DNA of 54,752 nt from an uncultured Actinomycetes bacterium (GCA_902826025.1 CADEDH010000034.1:13197-67948); one strand, 5' to 3'. Shown: positions 1-9,951, counted from the stretch's first letter. Notes: generated from the letters alone by a model not told the origin. Numbers and translations: made by a program.

Positions 1-1240
1 CTGCTCCTGCGACCAACAGAGAGCGCCACGGTGTTCCTCCAGCAGATCGGCCGCGGGTTGCGCCGCGCCCAGGGAAAGGACGTACTGACCGTCCTCGATT
101 TCGTCGGCACGCACAGGCGCGAGTTCCGGTTCGACCTCACGATTCCGGGGGTTGCTCGGCCGCACCCGTCGCCAAGTCGAAGACGACATCGTCAATGACT
201 TCCCGTACTTGCCAGCCGGGTGCGATCTGGAGCTCGACGACGTGGCTCGGGACATCGTGCTCGGGAACGTGAAGAACGCGCTGCCAACAAGATGGCGAAG
301 CCAGGTGGCAGAGCTCCGCCAGCTGGGCCACATCGACCTGGCGACCTACCTACACGAGACCGGCCTCGACCTCGATGACCTCTATCAGAACGGCAACTAC
401 TGGACGAAGCTCCGCCGGGATGCCGGTCTGGCAGCTGACGGCACACCGCCAGGCGAGGCGGGCATCGGCCGAGGTATAGGGCGTCTCCTCCACCTCGACG
501 ACAGCCACCGGATCGAGACCTACCGCTGGCTGCTTGACCGAGCGACTCCACCCACCGAGCCGGAGCTGGACGAACGACAACGTCGCCAGTTCGAGGGTCT
601 TCTCCTTACCGCCCTGGCCCCTCGTCGAGGTACCTTCGCCGAGCTCGACGCGGCTGCAGCTGAGCTGTGGGCTCATCCCGCTCTCCGGCTCGAGCTGCTG
701 GACGTGCTGTCGCTCCTCGACGACTCGGTGGCCCATCTTCACCAGCCCCTCGGCCTGCTCCACCCGGTGCCCCTTCAGGTACACGCCAGCTACAACCGCG
801 AAGAGATCCTGGCGGCCTTTGGAAACGCCACCGTCGACAAGCCTCCCTCGCTGCAGACCGGGGTGTTCTTCCATCAACCAACCAGTACCGACCTGCTTTT
901 CATCACCCTGCAGAAGTCGGAGCGGGACTATTCACCGACCACCCGGTACCTGGACTACGCCATCAGTGATCGGCTGTTCCACTGGGAGAGCCAGTCCACC
1001 ACCGCGGCGTCCAGCGAGCGGGGCCAGAACTACATCCATCACGTGAGCCGGGAGCGCTCGGTGGTCCTCTTCGTCCGCGCCACCAAGCAGGTGTCACGGG
1101 GAGCGACAACCCCCTATTTTTGCGCTGGCACTGCACGCTACGTCGAGCACCGGTCGGAGCGGCCGATGCAGATCACCTGGCTACTCGACCATCGACTGCC
1201 CGGCGACGTGTTCGCCGCCTATCGGGCGGCCGTCGCATGA
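1..1240 (+). CDS. DUF3427-type DEAD/DEAH helicase, C-terminal part, with apparent frameshift
   Basis: The 5' end lies outside the window. Frame 1 from base 1 reads a superfamily 2 helicase motif VI (FLQQIGRGLRRAQGK) followed by LTVLDFVGTHRREFRFDL, then runs into unrelated sequence and a stop. The frame that restores the family pattern (RFRGLLGRTRRQVEDD, then FPYLPAGCDLELDDVA) begins at about base 140, so one extra base near 139 breaks the gene. From there a DUF3427-like C-terminal region runs to the TGA at 1238-1240. A separate TTG start at 152 can be drawn but would give an isolated C-terminal piece. These proteins pair an SF2 helicase core with a DUF3427 tail and are often found in accessory or defence contexts; their role is unproven. 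The frameshift may be real or a sequencing error. Confidence 0.8.
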
Positions 1241-1257
1241 CAACAACGGAGGAACCC

Positions 1258-2043
1258 ATGACCGAATCGGTCGTCCTGTACGACGTGGCCGATCACGTGG
1301 CCACGATCACGATCAACCGGCCCGAGCGGTACAACTCGCTCAACTATGAGGCCTACGAGCTGCTCACCCGCCGCTTCGAGGCGGCCAACGCCGACGACGA
1401 TGTGCGTGCCATCATCTTCACCGGCAACGGCCGCGGCTTCTGTACCGGCGACGACGTCATCGAGCTCCTTGGGGCCGGGGCGGCCGAGCTGTCGCGCCGC
1501 ATCGCCACCGGCGAGCTCGAGTTGCCCAGCGCCCCCATGAAGCGGTCCGACAAGCCCATCATCGCCGCCGTCAACGGCGCCGCCGTCGGCTACGGCATGG
1601 AGCTGAGCCTGCTGGCCGACATCCGGATCGCCGGCGAGTCGGCCCGGTTCTCCGAGATGTTCGTGAAGCGGGCCATCGTGGCCGGCCCCGACAGCTTCGA
1701 GCTCCTTCCCCAGCTCGTCGGCACCGCAGCGGCGGCCGAGATCCTCCTCACCGGCGACCTGATCGACGCCCGCCGGGCCCACGAGATCGGCCTCGTGACC
1801 CAGGTGGTGCCCGACGCCGACCTCCCGGCCGCAGCCCGGGCCCTGGCCGCCCGCATGACGGTCAACGCCCCCCTCGCCGTCCGGGCGGCCAAGCGGGCCA
1901 TCTCCTATGCCCGCACCGGCCAGCGCGACGAGCTCCACCGTTACCTCGGCCCCCGCCTGGGCGAGCTGCTGGCCAGCGCCGACCACCGGGAGAGCGTGGC
2001 CGCCTTCCTCGAGAAGCGCGAGCCCACCTACCAGGGCCTCTGA
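1258..2043 (+). CDS. Enoyl-CoA hydratase/isomerase family protein
   Basis: A 261-residue crotonase-fold protein, normal length for the family. It has the substrate-loop and oxyanion-hole pattern IIFTGNGRGFCTGDDV followed by the second conserved block KPIIAAVNGAAVGYGMELSLLADIRIA. The usual role is hydration or isomerisation of enoyl-CoA intermediates in fatty-acid or aromatic-acid breakdown; the exact substrate cannot be read. An in-frame ATG at 1237 overlaps the helicase stop, but the ATG at 1258 has GGAGG at 1248-1252, an ideal spacing, so I chose it. It ends 37 bases before the kinase start. Confidence 0.93.
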   Translation: MTESVVLYDVADHVATITINRPERYNSLNYEAYELLTRRFEAANADDDVRAIIFTGNGRGFCTGDDVIELLGAGAAELSRRIATGELELPSAPMKRSDKPIIAAVNGAAVGYGMELSLLADIRIAGESARFSEMFVKRAIVAGPDSFELLPQLVGTAAAAEILLTGDLIDARRAHEIGLVTQVVPDADLPAAARALAARMTVNAPLAVRAAKRAISYARTGQRDELHRYLGPRLGELLASADHRESVAAFLEKREPTYQGL

Positions 2044-2080
2044 CCGGAGGCGGGGCGGCCGCCCCGCTAGTGTGGCCCCC

Positions 2081-4351
2081 GTGTCCGTGGGGCGACCAGC
2101 GAGCGAGAGCCAACATCAGCCGCCGTCCGCACCTGATCTCGACATCGACGGCCTCAGCGACTTCCGCCCCATCGGGACCGGCGGCTTCGCCACCGTCTAC
2201 TCGGCGCTGGAGGCCAACGCCGGCCGCCGGGTGGCGGTCAAGGTGCTGGCGGCGGTGGACGCATCGGGCCGCCGCCGTTTCGACCGGGAGTGCCTCACCA
2301 TGGGCACCGCCGGCGAGCACCAGCACGTCGTCACCCTGCTCCGGGCCGGCTATCTCCACCACACCGGTCAGCCCTACCTGGTGATGGAGCACATGGCCGG
2401 CGGTTCCCTGGCCCACCGCCTGGCCACCGAGGGCGCCATACCCTGGACCGACGCGGTCGAGGCCGCGCTAGCCATCGCCTCTGCCCTCGGCTTCACCCAC
2501 GGACGGGGCATCCTCCACAAGGACGTGAAGCCGGGCAACATCCTGGTATCGGGCGCCGGCACGGTGAAGCTCACCGACTTCGGCATCTCGGCCATTCGGG
2601 AGGCCAGCGGCACCAGCCAGCTGGCCTACTCGATCCACTACACGGCGCCCGAGATCTTCGGTGGCACGGCCGACCCCGACGCTGAGCTGATCATCGACCC
2701 CCGGGACGAGCGGTCCGACCTCTACTCCCTGGCCGCCTCCCTCTACACCCTCGGCGTCGGCCGCCCCCCGTTCCAGGCCCCCACCCATGTGGCCCTCATG
2801 CGCCAGATCCTGCTCGACCCGGTTCCGCCCACCGGCATCCCGGCCCTCGATGGATTCTTCGTCCGGGCCCTGGCCAAGGAGCCGACCCAGCGCCCGCTGA
2901 CCGCCGCCGACCTCACCGCCGAACTGCTCCGGCTCCGCGACACCGTCGCCCAACTCGGTGGCCTCACGAGCCAGTGGCCTTCGGGGCCCGCGCCACTTGT
3001 CGGCTCGGCCGGCCCCACCGGCCCGGCGCCGCTCGGACACGACGCCACCAGGGCAGACCACACGATCACGACCGTGCAGTCGCTCGTCGGCGGTGAGTCG
3101 GGGGGCCAGTCGGGCGGTACCGGGCCGCCGTCGGGTGTCGCCGGGTCGAGCGTGGAGCCCGACAGCCTGGCCCCGCCCGGGCGGCGCAGCCGACGGCGCT
3201 GGTTCATGATGGCGGCGACGGCCTTCGCCGCGGTGGCCGTGGCGGCCGGTGTGGTGGCGGCGGTTCAGCTGAGCGGCCGCGACCGGGACGGCGAGGAGGA
3301 GGCCTCCTCGACGCCGATCGTCGACCCCAGCCATCGCCAGCAGGCGGCCGATCCCGACGACGACGCCGTGCTGGGCGTCACCCAGCTCAGCGACGGCCGC
3401 CTGGCCTCGGTGTCGGCCGACGGGACGGTGATCGTGGCCGACCCGGCCCAGCCGCAGGATGCCGTGGTCTGGTCGGGCTACCGCGACACGGTGAACGATC
3501 CGGCGGGCGACGCTCTGTACGCCGTCACCGTCCTGGACGACGGGCGCTTGGCCCTGGCCGGGGCCGATGGCACCGTGCAGCTGTGGGACCCGGCCCACCC
3601 CGACGAGCCGCCTACCGCCTTCACCGGCCATCGCGACAACGCCAAAGACCCCAGCAACGACGACGTGTACGCCGTCATCCAGCTGGCCAACGGTCGGATG
3701 GCGTCGGGAGGCGACGACGGCACCGTGCAGGTCTGGGACCCGGACCAGCCAGGAAGCGCCACCGATCGCTACACCCAGCATCATGAGCGGGCCGGCAGCA
3801 ACGACGGCGACGCCGTCTGGTCACTGGCCGAGTTGCCCGACGGCCGAATCGCCTCGGGCAGTGCCGACGGCGAGGTCCACCTGTGGACACCCGGGCGGCC
3901 CGGCTCGACAGCCGTCATCTACACCGGGCATTTCGAGGCGGCGGCCAACCCCGACGACGACGCGGTACGAGCGATCGTCTCCCTGGCGGGCGACCTCATC
4001 GCCTCTGGCGGGGCCGACGGCACGGTACGGATCTGGGACCCGGCCCGAACCGACCAGACGATCGCCACCTTCACCGGCCACGCCGACCGGGCCACCGGAT
4101 CCGACACCGATTCGGTGCGGACCATCATCCAGCTCGCCGACAGCGGCTGGATCGCCTCGGCCGGCATGGACACCGAGATCCTGTTGTGGGATCCCGCCAA
4201 CCCCACCATCGTCATCGACGCCTACCCGGGCCACACCGAGCAGGTCACGGCGCTCGAGCAACTGGCCAACGGCCGGATTGCGTCCACCAGCGACGACGGC
4301 ACCGTGCAGGTCTGGGACCCGGCCCACGCCGGGGCCGGGTCCGTCAACTGA
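2081..4351 (+). CDS. Transmembrane Ser/Thr protein kinase with C-terminal seven-bladed propeller
   Basis: About 756 residues. The N-terminal Hanks-type kinase has a glycine loop IGTGGFATV (about residues 31-39), lysine K54 in VAVKVL, the catalytic loop HKDVKPGN (D148), TDFG (D166) and an APEIF block, so it should be active. A proline/glycine-rich linker leads to one membrane helix at about residues 374-398. The outer part holds seven WD40-like units with the recurring pattern DGRIASGSADGTVQVWDP, enough for a closed seven-bladed propeller. This matches the kinase-TM-propeller plan of mycobacterial PknD (an NHL propeller there), so it is likely a receptor kinase whose propeller senses an extracellular cue. 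GTG starts at 2072, 2081 and 2087 are all possible; none has a strong ribosome site. Confidence 0.9.
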   Translation: MSVGRPASESQHQPPSAPDLDIDGLSDFRPIGTGGFATVYSALEANAGRRVAVKVLAAVDASGRRRFDRECLTMGTAGEHQHVVTLLRAGYLHHTGQPYLVMEHMAGGSLAHRLATEGAIPWTDAVEAALAIASALGFTHGRGILHKDVKPGNILVSGAGTVKLTDFGISAIREASGTSQLAYSIHYTAPEIFGGTADPDAELIIDPRDERSDLYSLAASLYTLGVGRPPFQAPTHVALMRQILLDPVPPTGIPALDGFFVRALAKEPTQRPLTAADLTAELLRLRDTVAQLGGLTSQWPSGPAPLVGSAGPTGPAPLGHDATRADHTITTVQSLVGGESGGQSGGTGPPSGVAGSSVEPDSLAPPGRRSRRRWFMMAATAFAAVAVAAGVVAAVQLSGRDRDGEEEASSTPIVDPSHRQQAADPDDDAVLGVTQLSDGRLASVSADGTVIVADPAQPQDAVVWSGYRDTVNDPAGDALYAVTVLDDGRLALAGADGTVQLWDPAHPDEPPTAFTGHRDNAKDPSNDDVYAVIQLANGRMASGGDDGTVQVWDPDQPGSATDRYTQHHERAGSNDGDAVWSLAELPDGRIASGSADGEVHLWTPGRPGSTAVIYTGHFEAAANPDDDAVRAIVSLAGDLIASGGADGTVRIWDPARTDQTIATFTGHADRATGSDTDSVRTIIQLADSGWIASAGMDTEILLWDPANPTIVIDAYPGHTEQVTALEQLANGRIASTSDDGTVQVWDPAHAGAGSVN

Positions 4352-4363
4352 GTCAGCCGAGGA

Positions 4364-5539
4364 TCAGTTGTAGATCTCGACGAGACCGGCGGCGCCCTGG
4401 CCACCGCCGATGCACATGGTCACGACGCCCCAGCGGGCGCCCCGGCGGCGGCCCTCCTGCAGGATGTGGCCGGCGCAACGGGTGCCGGTCATGCCGAACG
4501 GGTGGCCGATGGCGATCGAGCCGCCGTTGACGTTGTACTTCTCGGGGTCGATGCCGAGGGTGTCACGGCTGTAGAGGCACTGGCTGGCGAAAGCCTCGTT
4601 GAGCTCCCACAGGTCGATGTCGTCGACAGTGAGGCCGTGCCGCTTGAGCAGCTTCGGCACGGCGAAGACGGGGCCGATACCCATCTCGTCGGGCTCACAG
4701 CCGGCCACGGCCCAACCCCGGAAGGCGCCAAGGGGCTCGATGTTGCGGCGGGCGGCCTCCTCGTCGGACATCATCACCACGGCCGCCGCGCCGTCGGACA
4801 GCTGGCTGGCGTTGCCGGCGGTGATGAACTTGCCCTCGCCCCGGACGGGCTTGAGCTTGGCCAGACCCTCGGCCGTGGTGTCGGGCCGGTTGCACTCGTC
4901 GCCGGTGACGGTGGCGTCGACGATCGACTCCTCACCGGTCTCCCGGTTCACCACCCGCATCTTGGTGTCCATGGGGACGATCTCGTCCTCGAACAGGCCC
5001 CGCTCCTGGGCCGAGGCCATCCGCTGCTGAGACTGGAGCGAGTACTCGTCCTGGTACTCGCGGGAGACCTTGTAGCGCTCGGCCACGATGTCGGCGGTCT
5101 CGATCATGGCCATGTAGATCGCCGGGTACATGTCGGTGAGCTGGGAGTCCATGTTGGCGCTGCCGCCGAAACCGGGGCTGGGGATCGAGATCGACTCGAC
5201 GCCACCGGCCACCACCACTTCGGCCCCGTCGTTGCGGATGTAGTTGGCGGCCAGGGCGATGGAGTTCAGGCCCGACGAGCAGTGCCGCTGCACGGTGGCC
5301 CCACCGGTGGTGATGGGCAGGCCGGCCAGCAGACCGGTCAGGCGGCCCAGGTTGCCGGCGCCGTGGGCGCCGTTACCGAGGTAGAAGTCCTCCACCGCTT
5401 CCGGCTCCACGCCCGACTTCTCCACCGCATGCTTCACGGCATGGGCGGCCATGCTCATCGCCGGGGTCATGTTGAACCCCCCTCGGGCGGCCTTGGCCAA
5501 CCCGGTGCGGGCGTAGGATACGAACACTGCTTCGCGCAC
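4364..5539 (-). CDS. Thiolase family protein (acetyl-CoA C-acyltransferase)
   Basis: About 391 residues, typical for the thiolase family. The nucleophilic cysteine lies in QRHCSSGLNS (about C87), the catalytic histidine in GHPFGMTG (about H346) and the second cysteine in MCIGGGQG (about C376), so all active-site residues are present. It should cleave 3-ketoacyl-CoA with CoA (or condense two acyl-CoAs) in beta-oxidation. A TTG start at 5551 is possible, but GTG at 5539 has GGAG six bases upstream and gives the usual family start (REAVFVSYARTG). It is convergent with the kinase gene (12 bases between them) and divergent from the next gene. Confidence 0.94.
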   Translation of the reverse strand: MREAVFVSYARTGLAKAARGGFNMTPAMSMAAHAVKHAVEKSGVEPEAVEDFYLGNGAHGAGNLGRLTGLLAGLPITTGGATVQRHCSSGLNSIALAANYIRNDGAEVVVAGGVESISIPSPGFGGSANMDSQLTDMYPAIYMAMIETADIVAERYKVSREYQDEYSLQSQQRMASAQERGLFEDEIVPMDTKMRVVNRETGEESIVDATVTGDECNRPDTTAEGLAKLKPVRGEGKFITAGNASQLSDGAAAVVMMSDEEAARRNIEPLGAFRGWAVAGCEPDEMGIGPVFAVPKLLKRHGLTVDDIDLWELNEAFASQCLYSRDTLGIDPEKYNVNGGSIAIGHPFGMTGTRCAGHILQEGRRRGARWGVVTMCIGGGQGAAGLVEIYN

Positions 5540-5646
5540 GATGAGCTCCAACTCTTGAATCGGCTCCGACGATCAAACGCTACCGAGCGCCGGTGACGCT
5601 GGCGAGTCCAGTCGGTTTTGACGTCACCACTAGTATCTCGGCCGTG

Positions 5647-6912
5647 ATGCTCTCGGACCGATCACTGGGGTGGTTGCGGTACCTCGACGGCAAGGCCCAC
5701 GTGCCCGATCGATGGGATCGGGAGGGCCGGCCCCACCCCCATTGGGACGGCGGACGGGCCGATCTCCTCGCTTCGGCCTGTGCTCTGGGGCTGACCGCCC
5801 AGCGCACTCCGGCCTGGGTCGAGCGTCACGTGGCCGTGCTCGATCTGCTGATCCAGCGGCATACGGCCTGGTGGTCGCTGGACGGCTGGATCGACGCCAG
5901 CGGCGGCGACGGCGCCGTGGCCGGCGATGCCCCGGATCCGGTCACCACGGCGGAGACGTTCGGGTGGACCGGCTCCCTGCTGGTCCTGCTCGGGCTCCGG
6001 GCCGTTCTCGCCGGCGGCGACCGCTGGAACGAGCCATTTGCCCTGGTGGAAGGGGGTGGACCGGACGGCGCCGGGTTCACCTGGACCCACACCGGGATCG
6101 CCGAGGCGGTGGCGGCCGGCTGGCCCGCCCCCGGCACGGGTGACACCGTCGAGGCGGTCGTGGCTGGGCTCGGCCTCCAGCTCCACGACCGCCGCCACGG
6201 CACCCGCCTGCACGCCGCTGCGTTCGCTCCGTGGTGGGCCGCGGTTCGGGAGCAGGCTTTGGGCCAGGCCGAGGGCGCTGCTCCCCCGGCCGACACCCTG
6301 ATAACGGCCGCCCTTCTTGCCCCCCAGGCGCCCGAAGACGCCCGGCGCCTGTTCGACGCCGGCCTTGCCGCCCTCGGTCCCGGCGGAGGGCTGCTACCGG
6401 GGGATCGGGGTGAGGCCGCCGGCGCCGCGCTGGCGCTCGCCCGGGAGTGGGCCCTGGGCGACAACGCCACTCAGCTGACGGCGACCATCGAGGCCTCCTA
6501 CCGGTCGACCGGGGACGACCAGGGCAGCCACACCTGGGCTCTGGAGGCCGACGAGGAGCACCCTGCGGGTCGGGCCAACGCCTGGTTGGCCGCCGGGGAA
6601 GTGGCCGGGCCCGGCCAGTGGACCAGCCTGTTCATCGGCCCGTGGAACCCTTGCCATCAGGTGGTGGGCGTCAACGCCCCCGACGTGATGTTGCGGCGGG
6701 CCGAGTGGATCAACGAGGTCCTGTACGTGGGCCTGGCCCCCCGGCAGGCCGATCCCGCCCGCTGGACGACGTTCCGCATCACAGGGGCCGAACCCCGCAT
6801 GTGGTATCTGACCGGGCTCAACGGCACCACGATGGACACCGCCGGTAACGCCACCATCGTCCGGGCCCCCATGGCCCACGGCGAGCTGGAATTCGCCCCC
6901 GGCAGCTACTGA
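5647..6912 (+). CDS. Uncharacterised protein, possible alpha/alpha-barrel enzyme
   Basis: About 421 residues from the ATG at 5647; GTG starts at 5593 and 5644 are also in frame and no ribosome site decides. No signal peptide or membrane segment is seen. The N-terminal two-thirds is helix-rich with many Trp/His residues (HPHWDGG near the start, TAWWSLDGWID), and the last about 100 residues look beta-rich (FRITGAEPRMWYLTGLNGTT). The layout of a helical barrel with HPAGRANAWLAAGEV before a beta C-terminal part reminds me of linalool dehydratase-isomerase-like proteins, but I cannot confirm that. It stands alone, divergent from the thiolase. Confidence 0.75.
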   Translation: MLSDRSLGWLRYLDGKAHVPDRWDREGRPHPHWDGGRADLLASACALGLTAQRTPAWVERHVAVLDLLIQRHTAWWSLDGWIDASGGDGAVAGDAPDPVTTAETFGWTGSLLVLLGLRAVLAGGDRWNEPFALVEGGGPDGAGFTWTHTGIAEAVAAGWPAPGTGDTVEAVVAGLGLQLHDRRHGTRLHAAAFAPWWAAVREQALGQAEGAAPPADTLITAALLAPQAPEDARRLFDAGLAALGPGGGLLPGDRGEAAGAALALAREWALGDNATQLTATIEASYRSTGDDQGSHTWALEADEEHPAGRANAWLAAGEVAGPGQWTSLFIGPWNPCHQVVGVNAPDVMLRRAEWINEVLYVGLAPRQADPARWTTFRITGAEPRMWYLTGLNGTTMDTAGNATIVRAPMAHGELEFAPGSY

Positions 6913-7183
6913 GCGGCTTCCGGCTCGGTTGCCATCCCCGGCCAGCGCCTCAGCCCCGGGCGCTCCGGCTCACGTTCCCGCCATAACCGATCCTGCCGTC
7001 TCCGGCACAGACCTGGTGCCGTGGGCCGAGCTGACCTCCGGTCCGTTGAAGGGCCGGCACGAGACGGCGAAGAACACGGTCCAGAACGTCCGGTAGCCAC
7101 CGATGCCGGGGCCGTTTTCCCGCTGTCACAGGGCCGAAGTAGCGTTGAGGTGTCAGCGGGGGCGAAGGGGATCGGAGCGCACC

Positions 7184-8152
7184 ATGGAGATCACGAGGAT
7201 CAAGGGCAAGGTGTTCGGGGCGGTCGTGACCGGGGTCGACCTGAACGACCTGACCGGCGAGGAGTTCGGCACCATCCACCGGGCCTTCCTGGAGCACGGG
7301 TTCCTCGTGTTCCCGGGGCAGAACCTGAACGAGGAGCAGAGCGCCGCCTTTGGTGAGCGCTTCGGACCGCTCGAGTTCGGCGGCGCAGCCATGTCCAACA
7401 TGAAGAAGGACAAGAACGGCACGCTCGGCGGCATCTACGACTTCGATACCCAGATGATGCGCACCAACATCGGCAACGAGACGTGGCACACCGACTCCAC
7501 GTACAAGCCGGTGAGCTCCAAGTGCGCCATGCTCTCGGCCGTGATCGTGCCCGACGAGGGCGGCGGCACCGAGCTGGCCGATGCCCGGGCCGGCTACGCC
7601 GCGCTCGACCAGGCCACCAAGGATCGCATCGAGCATCTGAGCGCCTACCACTCCACCCAGTACTCGCAGGCCAACGACATCGGCGACTTTCCCCCGATCA
7701 GTGAGGCCGGCGCCTACGGCAGCGTCTACCACGGCGAGGCCTACCTGCGACCACTGGTGAAGCTCCATCCCGAGACCGGGGTGAAGAACCTGTTCGTGGG
7801 CCGTCACGCCTTCGGCATCCCGGGCCTGAGCCGGAGCGAGAGCCGGGAACTCATTCGCCACCTGATGGACGTGATCGTGAGCGACGAGAGCCGCACCTAC
7901 CTCCACATGTGGACGCCGGGCGACACCATGATCTGGGACAACCGCAGCGTGCTGCACCGGGCCCGCCCGTACGACTACGCCAAGCCCCGTTACCTGATCG
8001 GCACCCGGATCGCCGGCGACGACACCGAGCTCTCCTACTGGCCCACCGATCCCGAGGCCGAGGCCGGCCGCCAGGCCCTGTCGGCCGAGCTGGCCATCCT
8101 GCGGGAGGAAGCCAAGGACCGCCTCTACGGCGCCACCACGGCCACCCGCTAA
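7184..8152 (+). CDS. TauD/TfdA family Fe(II)/2-oxoglutarate dioxygenase
   Basis: 322 residues. The iron-binding facial triad is visible: HTD in TWHTDSTYK (H102, D104) and the distal histidine in VLHRARPYDY (H258), followed by the arginine region RYLIGTRIAGD that binds 2-oxoglutarate. The family hydroxylates sulfonates, phenoxy acids and other small acids with O2 and 2-oxoglutarate; the substrate here is unknown. The ATG at 7184 is preceded by GGAG at 7174-7177. The 271 bases upstream (6913-7183) show no gene. Its stop codon overlaps the stop codon of the convergent GH15 gene. Confidence 0.92.
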   Translation: MEITRIKGKVFGAVVTGVDLNDLTGEEFGTIHRAFLEHGFLVFPGQNLNEEQSAAFGERFGPLEFGGAAMSNMKKDKNGTLGGIYDFDTQMMRTNIGNETWHTDSTYKPVSSKCAMLSAVIVPDEGGGTELADARAGYAALDQATKDRIEHLSAYHSTQYSQANDIGDFPPISEAGAYGSVYHGEAYLRPLVKLHPETGVKNLFVGRHAFGIPGLSRSESRELIRHLMDVIVSDESRTYLHMWTPGDTMIWDNRSVLHRARPYDYAKPRYLIGTRIAGDDTELSYWPTDPEAEAGRQALSAELAILREEAKDRLYGATTATR

Positions 8153-9951
8153 CCCCCCGCCTGCCGTCGGTCCTCGGCCGGGCCGCCGCCCTGCTGCGAC
8201 AGGTTGCGGGCGCCATTGACCAGCGACACGTGGGAGAAGGCCTGGGGGAAGTTGCCGAGCAGCCGCCCGGCTACAGGGTCGTACTCCTCGGCCAGCAGGC
8301 CCACGTCGTTGGCCAGCCCGGCCAACTTCTCGAACAAGGCCCGGCTTTCGGCCCGGCGTCCCAGCAGCATCAGGTTGTCGGCCAGCCAGAACGTGCAGGG
8401 CAGGAACGCCCCCTCCCCCGCCGGGAGCCCGTCGACCTCGCCATCGGTGTCGGTCCGGTAGCGGAGCACGAACCCGTCATGGCACAGGTCTCGCTGGACG
8501 GCGTCCACCGTGCCCGCCACCCGGGGATCGGACGGCGGGAGGAACCCCACCAGGGGGATCATCAGCAGTGAGGCATCGAGGTGGGGGGCGCCGTAGGACT
8601 GGGTGAACGTGTTGCGGTCGGGGTCGAAGCCATGACGGCACACATCGCGGTGGATCTCGGCCCGCAGCGACCGCCAGCGATCGACCGGGCCGTCGTAGCC
8701 GAACTGTTCCACCGTCTTCACCGCCCGGTCGGCCGCCACCCAGGCCATCACCTTGGAGTGGGTGAACTGGCGGCGAGAGCCCCGCACCTCCCATATGCCC
8801 TCGTCGGGTTCCCGCCACCGCCCCTCGAGTGTCTCCAGGAGAGCCCGCTGGAGATCCCAGCCGGCGGCCTCGTGCGGCACCCCGGCCCGGCGCGACTGAT
8901 GCATGGCGTCGAGGATCTCCCCGTAGATGTCGAGCTGGAACTGATTGGAGGCGGCGTTGCCGATCCGCACCGGGGCCGAGCCCTCGTAGCCAGGCAGCCA
9001 GGGCAGCTCATGCTCGGTGATACGCCGCTCGCCGGCCGGGCCGTACATGATCTGCATCTCGTCGGGCTCGCCGGCCACGGCCCGTAGCAGCCAGTCCCGC
9101 CAGGCCAGCGCCTCGTCCTCGTAACCGGCCACCAACAGGGAGTAGAGGGTGAAGGTGGCGTCTCGCAGCCAGCAGTACCGGTAGTCCCAGTTGCGGACGC
9201 CGCCGATCCATTCGGGCAGTGAGGTCGTGGGGGCAGCCACGATCCCGCCGGTCGGGGCGTAGGTGAGGGCCTTGAGCGTGAGCAGGGAGCGCATCACCAA
9301 CTCGGGCCATTCGCCGTCGTAGCGGCACCGCCCGGCCCACTCCTCCCACCAGGCCATCGAGTCGTCGAGCAAGGCCAGCCCGTCGATCGGGGGCGGCGGT
9401 GCCAGGTGCGACGGGTGCCAGGCCAGCACGAAGGCCAACCGGTCGCCCTCCCCCACGGACAGATCGGCCGTGATCAGATGGTCGAGGGCGTCGACGGGCA
9501 CGGGGCTGGAGAGGCATACGGCGTCGGGGCCGGCGACCGCCCGGAGCCGACCGTCATCGTGGCGGTAGACCCAGGGCGTGGCCGTCCCGTAGTCGAAGGC
9601 GATCGCCAGTTCGGACCGCAGGGCCACCTGACCCCGGACTCCCTCCACCACCCGCACCAGGTCGGGCTCGACCTGGCGGGGAGGCATGAAGTCGATGATC
9701 CGCACCGTGCCTTCGTCGGTGTCGAACTCGGTCTCCAGCACCAGGGTGTTCCCCCGGTACCGGCGCCGGACCGCGCGGATCCCACCACGTGGGGCGAGCC
9801 GCCAACGCCCGTGCTCCGGGGTGCCGAGCAGCTTGGCGAAGCACGAGGCCGAATCGAACCGGGGCAAGCACAGCCAGTCGATCGACCCGTCGTTGCCCAC
9901 CAGCGCCGCGGTCTGGGTGTCGCCGATCAGGGCATAGTCTTCGAGTCGCAC
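8149..9951 (-). CDS. Glycoside hydrolase family 15 protein (glucoamylase/trehalase-like)
   Basis: 600 residues, the usual size for bacterial GH15 enzymes. It begins with the characteristic DYALIGDTQTAALVGNDGSI and DWLCLPRFDS block of the N-terminal beta domain, and the (alpha/alpha)6 catalytic part carries family blocks such as GGVRNWDYRYCWLRDATFT and EYDPVAGRLLGNFPQAFSHV. Actinobacterial members of this clade are often trehalases or glucan hydrolases acting in the cytoplasm; there is no signal peptide. The ATG start at 9951 gives the standard N-terminus. It overlaps the dioxygenase stop by four bases, so there is no room for a separate terminator. Confidence 0.93.
   Translation of the reverse strand: MRLEDYALIGDTQTAALVGNDGSIDWLCLPRFDSASCFAKLLGTPEHGRWRLAPRGGIRAVRRRYRGNTLVLETEFDTDEGTVRIIDFMPPRQVEPDLVRVVEGVRGQVALRSELAIAFDYGTATPWVYRHDDGRLRAVAGPDAVCLSSPVPVDALDHLITADLSVGEGDRLAFVLAWHPSHLAPPPPIDGLALLDDSMAWWEEWAGRCRYDGEWPELVMRSLLTLKALTYAPTGGIVAAPTTSLPEWIGGVRNWDYRYCWLRDATFTLYSLLVAGYEDEALAWRDWLLRAVAGEPDEMQIMYGPAGERRITEHELPWLPGYEGSAPVRIGNAASNQFQLDIYGEILDAMHQSRRAGVPHEAAGWDLQRALLETLEGRWREPDEGIWEVRGSRRQFTHSKVMAWVAADRAVKTVEQFGYDGPVDRWRSLRAEIHRDVCRHGFDPDRNTFTQSYGAPHLDASLLMIPLVGFLPPSDPRVAGTVDAVQRDLCHDGFVLRYRTDTDGEVDGLPAGEGAFLPCTFWLADNLMLLGRRAESRALFEKLAGLANDVGLLAEEYDPVAGRLLGNFPQAFSHVSLVNGARNLSQQGGGPAEDRRQAGG

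Noticed and set aside
4466..5596. Long plus-strand open frame opposite the thiolase
   Set aside because: It is antisense to a well-supported gene, and its Gly/His/Val-rich translation is a codon-bias artefact.
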